Assembly: GCA_021800315.1 (NCBI GenBank)
Contig: JAJYZD010000245.1
Coordinates: 1-5,317, forward strand
Source of the DNA: Bacillota bacterium
GTDB taxonomy: Bacteria > Bacillota > Desulfotomaculia > Desulfotomaculales > JAJYZD01
Reading direction: 5' to 3'
DNA length: 5,317 nt
The notes below the pieces were generated by a model. That model did no database searches. It saw only the letters and a list, made by a program, of their open reading frames with translations, and had not been told where the DNA came from. How positions within the stretch are numbered: the stretch's first letter is position 1; every line of letters starts with the position of its first letter. Below are positions 1-4,758 of the stretch, one piece after another. The position numbers and the translations under genes are program-made.

Positions 1-653
1 AGGCACTGCATAAGTTTGCCGGCGAGTTTATGACTATCCTTCATCCGAACGGGTTTTTATATATCATGATACCGGAACTGGCCTACAGCCGTGGTTACCG
101 GCGCACTTATCTCGCGGGAGTCCTGGCCATGGTTGTTATTGGCATAGCCAAGAGTCTTGGCAAGCCGTTGGCCGTTGAGAATCTGGATTTCGGCAAGGGC
201 CGGATGGATACAAACAAACGCTTCAACCGTATGGCGTCCAATTTCCCTTACCAGAAGATACTGGACGCGGTTGCCCGCAGGGCCGTTAAGGAAGGCGTAG
301 GGCTTAAGTCTGTATGGTCCGCCCACACTTCGACCATCGGCCGATGGAAGTACATGAACAAATACGGCATTTCGGTGCATCATGCCGCGGCGCTGGTGAT
401 CGCACGGCGGGCCATGGGTTTACGGGAGATTATCACCAAGGAGTTAAAAAAGAAGGTGGCGGTTCTTAAAGAGAACCTTGCTCAAAAGGTTTACCCCCAA
501 CCTGGGGAAGGAAAAGGGATGACCCGAAAGGCAAGACTCCGCTTCAAGCGTCTGGACGGAAAGATTGGTTGTCATAACGGTCTAAAACCATTCCAGCAGA
601 CCCAATTCTATTCGGTCTGGCACGACTTGAAGTTGGCAGCCTTCGCTCAGTAG
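1..653 (+). CDS. TnpB-related protein (IS200/IS605 accessory type), 5' end cut by window
   Basis: The reading frame is open at the left edge (codons from base 3) and ends at TAG 651-653, so 216 residues are visible and the start and the RuvC-I aspartate lie outside. Counting from the Met at base 30, the RuvC-II strand LAVENLDF carries Glu50. A helical segment (FPYQKILDAVARRAVKEGV, 72-90) and VWSAHTSTIGRWKYM (95-109) sit where TnpB has its NPAYTSQTCSxCG zinc-ribbon entry. Cysteines are absent there, so the ribbon is missing. The RuvC-III region reads SVHHAAALVIARR (115-127), with His where classical TnpB has Asp before xNAA. This pattern fits the TnpB-related accessory proteins rather than canonical TnpB. 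TnpB proteins are RNA-guided RuvC nucleases of transposons; whether this relative cleaves DNA is not shown. The C-terminal tail is basic. No TnpA gene is visible. Lower GC than the genes to the right suggests acquisition. Confidence 0.82.
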   Translation, partial: ALHKFAGEFMTILHPNGFLYIMIPELAYSRGYRRTYLAGVLAMVVIGIAKSLGKPLAVENLDFGKGRMDTNKRFNRMASNFPYQKILDAVARRAVKEGVGLKSVWSAHTSTIGRWKYMNKYGISVHHAAALVIARRAMGLREIITKELKKKVAVLKENLAQKVYPQPGEGKGMTRKARLRFKRLDGKIGCHNGLKPFQQTQFYSVWHDLKLAAFAQ

Positions 654-770
654 GCGACCCCGTTAGCCGGTGTTCGGAGAAACCGGTAGGCTGTATCCGA
701 CAGATTGCGGGAGGCGGGGTTAACCCCCGGCCGATCGGTCAACGCAAGGTGGGCTCCCTCGTGGATTCCC

Positions 771-788
771 CGTATGGTTCGCCATATG
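771..788 (+). other. Hairpin with UUCG tetraloop
   Basis: CGTATGG, loop TTCG, CCATATG form a 7-bp stem with one G-T wobble. UUCG loops are common in structured RNAs read from this strand. The closing pair here is G-C rather than the most stable C-G, so it is not the textbook cUUCGg form. Confidence 0.6.
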
Positions 789-832
789 TCCGCGCTTTGC
801 GCCCCATCGGTTCAGAATCTTTCCATCTCCCG

Positions 833-851
833 TCCGGGTGTGACTCCCGGA
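833..851 (+). other. GC-rich hairpin in the noncoding region
   Basis: TCCGGG (833-838) and CCCGGA (846-851) pair perfectly around the 7-base loop TGTGACT. No T tract follows, so this is unlikely to be a terminator and is better read as part of the structured stretch. Confidence 0.5.
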
Positions 852-979
852 GCCAAGGTCGCCCTGTCGCTAACCAGCGTCTATGCACGGCCATCTATGC
901 CTTGCCAAAGAGTTTCCCGGCAAGCCGGATGAAGGAAAAGACAGAGAGAGCGAAAACCTGGTCATGGGGCGGCCGGTGA

Positions 980-1007
980 ACAAAACGTAACTATTGTTAG
1001 GTTTTGT
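980..1007 (+). other. Nested hairpin in the noncoding region
   Basis: ACAAAAC (980-986) pairs with GTTTTGT (1001-1007). Inside, after one G-G mismatch, TAAC (988-991) pairs with GTTA (996-999) around the loop TATT. An 11-bp interrupted stem in one compact unit is hard to explain by chance in an otherwise GC-rich context. Confidence 0.55.
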
Positions 1008-1183
1008 GAGCTTATCGTAACCAGGCAAACGAATGGATGGAGAGAATGATTCTGGGGGAAAAGCCTACAGCAGGATGCCGACCGTCAAGGACTTGAAGAC
1101 CGTTGCCCGCTAGTAAGCAAGGACTGCGGGGGAAGGATAAGGACGACTTGAAGTTTCTTCTACTAAAGAAGAGCAAGAGCAAC

Positions 1184-1254
1184 GATGGACGGGACGAAAA
1201 TGAGGCATAGCCAAGGGCAAAGTGGGCTAACGGCCGTCCCTCAAGGACGCCATC
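1184..1254 (+). other. Three-tier nested stem, possible 3' domain of the structured RNA
   Basis: GATGG (1184-1188) pairs with CCATC (1250-1254), GGGACG (1191-1196) with CGTCCC (1235-1240), and TAGCC (1208-1212) with GGCTA (1225-1229). The stems are correctly nested. They are separated by internal loops, the largest being 1241-1249. A short run of T (1255-1258) follows but is too weak to call a terminator alone. Confidence 0.45.
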
Positions 1255-1270
1255 TTTTCCGACACGGTCG

Positions 1271-1292
1271 GCCGGCGGGAGTTCCCGCCGGC
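1271..1292. terminator. Perfect 9-bp inverted repeat, possible terminator hairpin
   Basis: GCCGGCGGG (1271-1279) and CCCGCCGGC (1284-1292) are perfectly complementary around the loop AGTT. The stem is very stable and ends the accessory region, so it could stop transcription coming from the left. No T tract follows, so intrinsic termination is unproven. It ends exactly one base before the -35 box of the next promoter, so it could instead be a protein-binding dyad or a relic of an element end. Confidence 0.4.
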
Positions 1293-1321
1293 TTGACTTA
1301 CGGCGGCAGGTAACGGATAAT
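1293..1321 (+). promoter_or_regulatory. SigA-type promoter of the DUF512-der operon
   Basis: TTGACT (1293-1298) and GATAAT (1316-1321) each match the SigA consensus at five of six positions and are 17 bp apart, the optimal spacing. Transcription would begin near 1328, giving a leader of about 34 bases before the TTG start at 1362. The promoter lies between the accessory region and the housekeeping operon, so the operon does not depend on read-through from the left. Confidence 0.75.
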
Positions 1322-1361
1322 AAGCCGGGAATCGGGCTAGAATTAGCGGGGTGCCGTTTAT

Positions 1362-2663
1362 TTGCCAGGCTTGCTGGTCCAGGCGGTGGAACCGGGCGGG
1401 GCGGCCGCGCGCTCCGGCGTAAGGCCGGGCGACGTGGTTCTAGGTGTCAACGGGGAGCCGGTCGGGGACATTATTGATTACCAGTTTCTCACCGCCGGGG
1501 ATTCCCTGACTTTGCGGGTGCGGAGCGGGGGACCGGTGCGGGACGTGGCGGTCGGACTGGCGGAAGGGGAAGCCCTGGGTCTGGGTTTCGCCGACCCCTT
1601 CGGGTCCATGCGGCGTTGCGCCAACCGTTGCCTGTTTTGTTTCGTGGACCAGTTGCCGCCGGGCCTGCGTCCTTCCCTGTACGTCAAGGACGACGATTTC
1701 CGGCACTCCTTCTGGTACGGGAACTTCATCACCCTGACCAACCTGGCCGGGCGCGACCTGGAACGGATCGTCAAGCAAAGGCTTTCGCCGCTGTACATAT
1801 CGGTCCACGCCACCGACCCGCGGGTCAGGGCCAGGTTGATGGGCAATCCGCAGGCCGGTGCCGTAATGAACCAACTGCGGGAACTGGCCCGGGCCGGCAT
1901 TACCTTCCACGCCCAGGCGGTGCTGTGCCCCGGCATCAACGACGGAGAAGTATTGGCGCGCACGGTGAGCGATCTGGGCGACCTGTACCCGGCCCTGGCA
2001 TCCCTCGCCGTGGTGCCGGTGGGACTTTCGCGTTACGGTAACAGGGAACTGCGAATCTTTACTGCCGCTGAGGCCAGGCGGATTGTGACCCAGGTGCGGG
2101 TCTGGCAGGCGCGTTACCGGGAGATTCTGGGTGAGCCGCTCGTTTACGCCTCCGACGAGTTTTACCTCCTGGCCGGGGAGGATGTGCCGGCGCGGAAGAT
2201 TTACGGCGACTTCCCCCAGTTGGAAAACGGCGTCGGACTGGTACGGCTTTTCCGGGATGCCTGGCGCCGGGCGGCAAGCCGCCTGCCGGCGGCTCTGCCC
2301 TCCCCGCGCCGGGTGGTCCTCGCTACCGGGGGGCTGGGTGCCCCGGTTCTCCAGCCGGTCGTCGAGCGACTCAACCGGGTCGGAAACCTGCGGGTGCAAC
2401 CGGTGGTGGTGGAAAACCGGCTTTTCGGCGGATTCGTCACTGCTTCCGGCCTGCTGGGCGGAGCGGACTTGGCCGCGGCATTGGAAGGGACGACCGGCGC
2501 CGACCTGGTCCTGGTTCCGCCTACCTGTTTACGTGACGGTGACCTGTTTCTGGATGACATGACCATGGCCGACCTGGCGGACAAATTGGGTATCCGGGTC
2601 GCGGCGCCGGAGGATGCAGCCGCGTTGTCCGCCATGGTCCTGGGAAGGGAGCGAAGGAAATGA
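1362..2663 (+). CDS. DUF512 protein: PDZ domain plus radical-SAM-like Fe-S region
   Basis: The 433-residue protein begins with a PDZ-like domain (about 1-60; the carboxylate-binding region is near LLVQAVEPGGAAARSG and RPGDVVLGVNGEPV). Then comes CxxxCxxC at Cys86, Cys90 and Cys93 (RRCANRCLFCFVDQLP), a radical-SAM-type [4Fe-4S] motif, followed by a TIM-barrel-like stretch with YISVHATDPRVRARLMGN (145-162) and HAQAVLCPGINDG. The DUF512 domain forms the C-terminal half and ends with the typical FLDDMT. Reaction and substrate are unknown for the family. An in-frame stop at 1344-1346 makes TTG 1362 the first possible start; GGGGTG (1348-1353) is a fair Shine-Dalgarno 8 bases away. The gene is first in an operon, overlapping der by ATGA. 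Length and domain order look normal and intact. No signal peptide; likely cytoplasmic. Confidence 0.93.
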   Translation: MPGLLVQAVEPGGAAARSGVRPGDVVLGVNGEPVGDIIDYQFLTAGDSLTLRVRSGGPVRDVAVGLAEGEALGLGFADPFGSMRRCANRCLFCFVDQLPPGLRPSLYVKDDDFRHSFWYGNFITLTNLAGRDLERIVKQRLSPLYISVHATDPRVRARLMGNPQAGAVMNQLRELARAGITFHAQAVLCPGINDGEVLARTVSDLGDLYPALASLAVVPVGLSRYGNRELRIFTAAEARRIVTQVRVWQARYREILGEPLVYASDEFYLLAGEDVPARKIYGDFPQLENGVGLVRLFRDAWRRAASRLPAALPSPRRVVLATGGLGAPVLQPVVERLNRVGNLRVQPVVVENRLFGGFVTASGLLGGADLAAALEGTTGADLVLVPPTCLRDGDLFLDDMTMADLADKLGIRVAAPEDAAALSAMVLGRERRK

Positions 2664-4018
2664 GTGATATGCCGGCCAAGGATCCGGTGGTGGCCATAGT
2701 GGGGCGCCCCAATGTGGGCAAGTCTACATTATTCAACCGCCTGAGCGTGCGCCGGGCGGCCATCGTGGAGAAGGAACCGGGGGTGACCCGCGACCGGCTT
2801 TACCTGCCGGTCGAGTGGGCCGGGCGGACTTTCACCCTGGTGGACACCGGGGGTATGGATATCGGCGCTCCCCAGGAAATAGCCCGCGCCATCCTCCGCC
2901 AGGCCGCCCTGGCCGTCGAGGAGGCCCGCGTGCTGCTCTTCGTCGTGGATGCCCGAACCGGCCTGACCCCGGCCGACGAGGAAGTGGCCGCCGTATTGCG
3001 CCGTTCGGGCAAACCGGTTATCCTGGTGGCGAACAAGGTGGAACGATTCGATCCGCCGCCGCCGCTGGCGGAGTTCTACCGCCTGGGACTGGGGGAAGCC
3101 CTGCCCGTATCGGCGGCCGAGGGTTTAAACACCGGGGATCTCCTGGACCGGATTTTAGAACTGGTTCCGGCGGCTCCCCTTGCCCAAAGCGGGGAGGGAT
3201 TGGCCGTAGCGGTGGTGGGCCGGCCCAACGCCGGCAAGTCGTCCCTGGTGAACGCCCTTTTGGGCGAAGAAAGGGTTATCGTATGCGACTGGCCCGGGAC
3301 CACCCGGGACGCGGTGGACACGCTCCTGGTGGCGGGAGACCGCCGCTATCTCCTGATCGATACGGCGGGGCTGCGCAAACGGGGCAAGATATCCGGTCCC
3401 CTGGAGCGTTACAGCGTAAGCCGCGCCCTGGGCGCGGTGGACCGGTGCCGGGTGGCCTTGCTGGTGATGGACGCCCTTCAGGGGGTGACCGAGCAGGACA
3501 AGCGCATCGCCGGCTACGTGCTGGAGCAGGGCAAGGCTCTGGTGGTGGTGGTCAACAAGTGGGACCTGGCCCGGGAACAGGGACGCCCCGTGGAAGCCTT
3601 CCGGGAGCACCTGGCCGCCGAACTGCCCTTCGTCGGCTTCGCCCCGTCCGTCTTCCTGTCGGCCCGGACCGGGCGGCACCTGCGGGAGTTGTGGCCGGTC
3701 GTGGACAAAGTGGCGGCCAACTACGCGCGGCGCCTGTCCACCAACGAGCTCAACCGCCTCGTCAGGGAGGCCGTCCTGCAGAATCCGCCGCCGGCGAGCC
3801 ACGGCCACCGGCTTAAGATCAACTTCGCCACCCAGTCCAAATCACCCCCGCCTACGTTCGTCCTGTTCGTCAACGACCCGGAACTGGCCCACTTCTCCTA
3901 CCTGCGCCACCTGGAGAACGAACTGCGGAAGCGCTGGGATTTTACCGGCACGCCGGTCAGGATCGTCTGCCGCAAACGGTCGGCTCCAGGGGGTACCCGC
4001 GGCGGCGGGGCCGTCTGA
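2660..4018 (+). CDS. der: Ribosome assembly GTPase Der (EngA)
   Basis: This 452-residue protein has the tandem GTPase plus KH-like architecture unique to Der, which binds the 50S subunit and is needed for its late assembly. G domain 1: GRPNVGKS (15-22), GVTRDR (41-46), DTGG (62-65), NKVE (125-128), SAAEG (151-155). G domain 2: GRPNAGKS (187-194), PGTTRD (212-217), DTAG (234-237), NKWD (299-302), SARTG (334-338). The KH-like domain spans about 350-440, and the short tail is rich in Arg and Gly. The G4 motif of domain 1 ends in Glu instead of the usual Asp. ATG 2660 overlaps the DUF512 stop (ATGA), implying translational coupling; a purine-rich GAAGGGAG (2644-2651) lies upstream. In many Clostridia plsY and gpsA follow der; here they do not. 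Confidence 0.98.
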   Translation: MSDMPAKDPVVAIVGRPNVGKSTLFNRLSVRRAAIVEKEPGVTRDRLYLPVEWAGRTFTLVDTGGMDIGAPQEIARAILRQAALAVEEARVLLFVVDARTGLTPADEEVAAVLRRSGKPVILVANKVERFDPPPPLAEFYRLGLGEALPVSAAEGLNTGDLLDRILELVPAAPLAQSGEGLAVAVVGRPNAGKSSLVNALLGEERVIVCDWPGTTRDAVDTLLVAGDRRYLLIDTAGLRKRGKISGPLERYSVSRALGAVDRCRVALLVMDALQGVTEQDKRIAGYVLEQGKALVVVVNKWDLAREQGRPVEAFREHLAAELPFVGFAPSVFLSARTGRHLRELWPVVDKVAANYARRLSTNELNRLVREAVLQNPPPASHGHRLKINFATQSKSPPPTFVLFVNDPELAHFSYLRHLENELRKRWDFTGTPVRIVCRKRSAPGGTRGGGAV

Positions 4019-4124
4019 GCGGAATACCGTTGTATTTCATCCCGGCCAAGGTCGGGTGACCGTAAATCCACAGCTCGAGAGTGGTTCGCTCTCGGGCCGC
4101 CGCGCCTTCTTCCAGCCATTTCAT
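3957..4124 (-). CDS. Possible small protein, convergent with and overlapping the der 3' end
   Basis: The minus strand carries a 55-codon frame from ATG (4124-4122) to TGA (3959-3957). It starts MKWLEEGAAARERTTLELWI and continues with YGHPTLAGMKYNGIPL. The strong Shine-Dalgarno GGGGAGGG lies 8 bases before the ATG. The first 36 residues lie outside der, have a balanced, protein-like composition and mostly G/C third positions; the last 19 residues overlap der in antisense and are Arg-rich, as shadow frames often are. No clear promoter was found on this strand, and I recognise no family. It could be a genuine small gene or a chance frame. Confidence 0.27.
   Translation of the reverse strand: MKWLEEGAAARERTTLELWIYGHPTLAGMKYNGIPLRRPRRRGYPLEPTVCGRRS
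4041..4056 (+). other. Short hairpin after der
   Basis: CCCGGC (4041-4046) pairs with GTCGGG (4051-4056) with one G-T wobble and loop CAAG. It lies 22 bases after the der stop. It has no T tract; with the next hairpin it may slow or protect the 3' end of the operon transcript. Confidence 0.35.
4073..4097 (+). terminator. 9-bp hairpin after der, possible operon end
   Basis: GCTCGAGAG (4073-4081) pairs with CTCTCGGGC (4089-4097), with one wobble, around the 7-base loop TGGTTCG. A new promoter lies about 50 bases further right, so an operon end is expected here. GC-rich sequence instead of a T tract follows, so intrinsic termination is doubtful; the hairpin could also stabilise the 3' end. Confidence 0.4.
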
Positions 4125-4145
4125 AAGGAGTTCCCTCCCCGTTTG

Positions 4146-4154
4146 TGCTATAAT
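4146..4154 (+). promoter_or_regulatory. Extended -10 promoter of the membrane protein / AAA ATPase operon
   Basis: TGCTATAAT contains a perfect TATAAT (4149-4154) with the TG of an extended -10 one base before it. No good -35 box is seen 17 bp upstream (AGGAGT-like), which is usual for extended -10 promoters. The start would be near 4161, leaving a leader of about 45 bases before TTG 4206. This AT-rich island stands out in GC-rich surroundings. Confidence 0.65.
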
Positions 4155-4190
4155 TCTTTGGTGTCCAACCAACCCGGTTATTGGCCGGCG

Positions 4191-4198
4191 AAAGGAAG
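4191..4198 (+). promoter_or_regulatory. Ribosome binding site fixing the TTG start at 4206
   Basis: AAAGGAAG is followed by 7 bases and TTG (4206-4208). It lies downstream of the promoter, whereas the alternative ATG at 4056 lies upstream of it. Confidence 0.65.
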
Positions 4199-4205
4199 AT
4201 GCCAG

Positions 4206-4748
4206 TTGAATTGGCACGGCTTGCGCTGGCCTGTGGTCGCTTTGGCATTTGCCGGCTCGCTCCTGGCAATCTGGGCCGGCCATCGCCTGCTCAACCGGTA
4301 CGACTACCAGGTGCCTTTGGAACAGGCCGTTGCCAGGGACAAGTCGGTGGAAAGTTTCACCGTCGGCGACCAGGGCCAGCCGAATATCTACCAGGTGCGC
4401 TTCCCAACCGGGGGCAACCTGGAGGAAGAGTGGCGGGGATTGAACAGGATTCTGGCCGACAGGACGGGGGGACGCCCCTACCGGATCGAAATCCTCGATA
4501 ACCCGGACCAGAAGCTGAACCAGGTTTATTACAACGTGCAGTACGCGATCTACGGCGCCTTGGCGCGCGGCACCTTCCAGGCCATGGCCGGCCGGGTCGA
4601 AAACCAGGCGAAACAGGCCGGCGTCACGGCTGGCCTGTGGGTGGACGGTCGGAACATCTACCTGGACCTGTCGGACGGCGGGCATTCCCTGCAGAAGGTT
4701 TTCCCGCGCACCGCGGCGACCGGAACGGGTGGTGCCGTCAATGGATAG
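4206..4748 (+). CDS. Single-pass membrane protein of unknown family, partner of the AAA ATPase gene
   Basis: I do not recognise this 180-residue protein. One hydrophobic helix spans about residues 8-25 (WPVVALAFAGSLLAIWAG), followed by a soluble part of about 150 residues. This contains alternating strand-like and helical stretches: FTVGDQGQPNIYQVRFPTGG, a segment NLEEEWRGLNRILADR, PYRIEILDN, QVYYNVQYAIYGALARGTF and LWVDGRNIYLDLSDGGHSL. Topology is ambiguous, since positive charges occur on both sides of the helix (Arg7; Arg27, Arg31). No lipobox or signal peptidase site is evident. TTG 4206 is chosen because it has the Shine-Dalgarno and lies after the promoter; a frame from ATG 4056 would add an unlikely tail. 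The stop lies 10 bases before the ATPase start, and its TAG is part of that gene's Shine-Dalgarno, so the two are co-translated. A joint membrane complex is inferred. Confidence 0.8.
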   Translation: MNWHGLRWPVVALAFAGSLLAIWAGHRLLNRYDYQVPLEQAVARDKSVESFTVGDQGQPNIYQVRFPTGGNLEEEWRGLNRILADRTGGRPYRIEILDNPDQKLNQVYYNVQYAIYGALARGTFQAMAGRVENQAKQAGVTAGLWVDGRNIYLDLSDGGHSLQKVFPRTAATGTGGAVNG

Positions 4749-4752
4749 GAGG
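4747..4752 (+). promoter_or_regulatory. Consensus Shine-Dalgarno choosing GTG 4759 for the ATPase
   Basis: AGGAGG, 6 bases before GTG 4759-4761, overlaps the stop codon of the preceding gene (TAGGAGG). An in-frame ATG at 4741 lies before this site and has no Shine-Dalgarno of its own, so GTG 4759 is preferred. Confidence 0.75.
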
Positions 4753-4758
4753 TTTAAG

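Larger units (their letters stand above)
622..1155 (+). repeat. Dispersed 13-bp direct repeat ACGACTTGAAGTT
   Basis: One copy lies in the 3' end of the TnpB-related gene (622-634) and an identical copy in the noncoding stretch (1143-1155). A shorter 9-base copy, GACTTGAAG, is at 1090-1098. The span given runs from the first to the last copy; the intervening DNA is not repeated. Confidence 0.5.
654..1256 (+). ncRNA. Candidate long structured noncoding RNA downstream of the TnpB-related gene
   Basis: This stretch of about 600 bases has only short frames without Shine-Dalgarno sequences, yet is dense in local inverted repeats. Stems seen by eye: 657-662 with 715-720; 667-671 with 682-686; 771-777 with 782-788 (UUCG loop); 792-795 with 799-802; 833-838 with 846-851; 868-871 with 876-879; 901-906 with 919-924; 980-986 with 1001-1007, enclosing 988-991 with 996-999; 1106-1110 with 1126-1130; and a nested 3' domain, 1184-1188 with 1250-1254, 1191-1196 with 1235-1240, 1208-1212 with 1225-1229. 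It is known that omega/reRNAs of TnpB overlap or follow the 3' end of tnpB, so position and strand fit. The function is inference, and boundaries are set only by the gene stop and the last stem. A larger size than typical omegaRNAs is a point against, or signals a distinct class. Confidence 0.45.

Noticed and set aside
57..383. Minus-strand frame opposite the TnpB-related gene
   Set aside because: The plus strand there encodes a clear TnpB-related protein, so this is a shadow.
705..979. Two overlapping plus-strand frames of about 75 codons in the noncoding stretch
   Set aside because: Neither has a Shine-Dalgarno or a recognisable domain, and both run across several hairpins. They fit chance frames in structured, GC-rich RNA.
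1043..1053. AGAATGATTCT palindrome
   Set aside because: Its centre is one base, so it cannot form its full stem, and no protein site is recognised.
654..1256. Group II intron, group I intron (IStron-like) or OLE RNA
   Set aside because: I found no domain V-like hairpin with the usual sequence, no intron reverse transcriptase, no clear group I core, and none of the gene neighbours typical of OLE. A model search could still overturn this.
4056..4205. Longer N terminus for the membrane protein from ATG 4056
   Set aside because: It would start upstream of the extended -10 promoter, run through a hairpin, and add a tail without domain character. TTG 4206 has a good Shine-Dalgarno.
4741..4758. 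ATG 4741 as start of the AAA ATPase
   Set aside because: The consensus AGGAGG lies after this ATG and points to GTG 4759 at ideal spacing.
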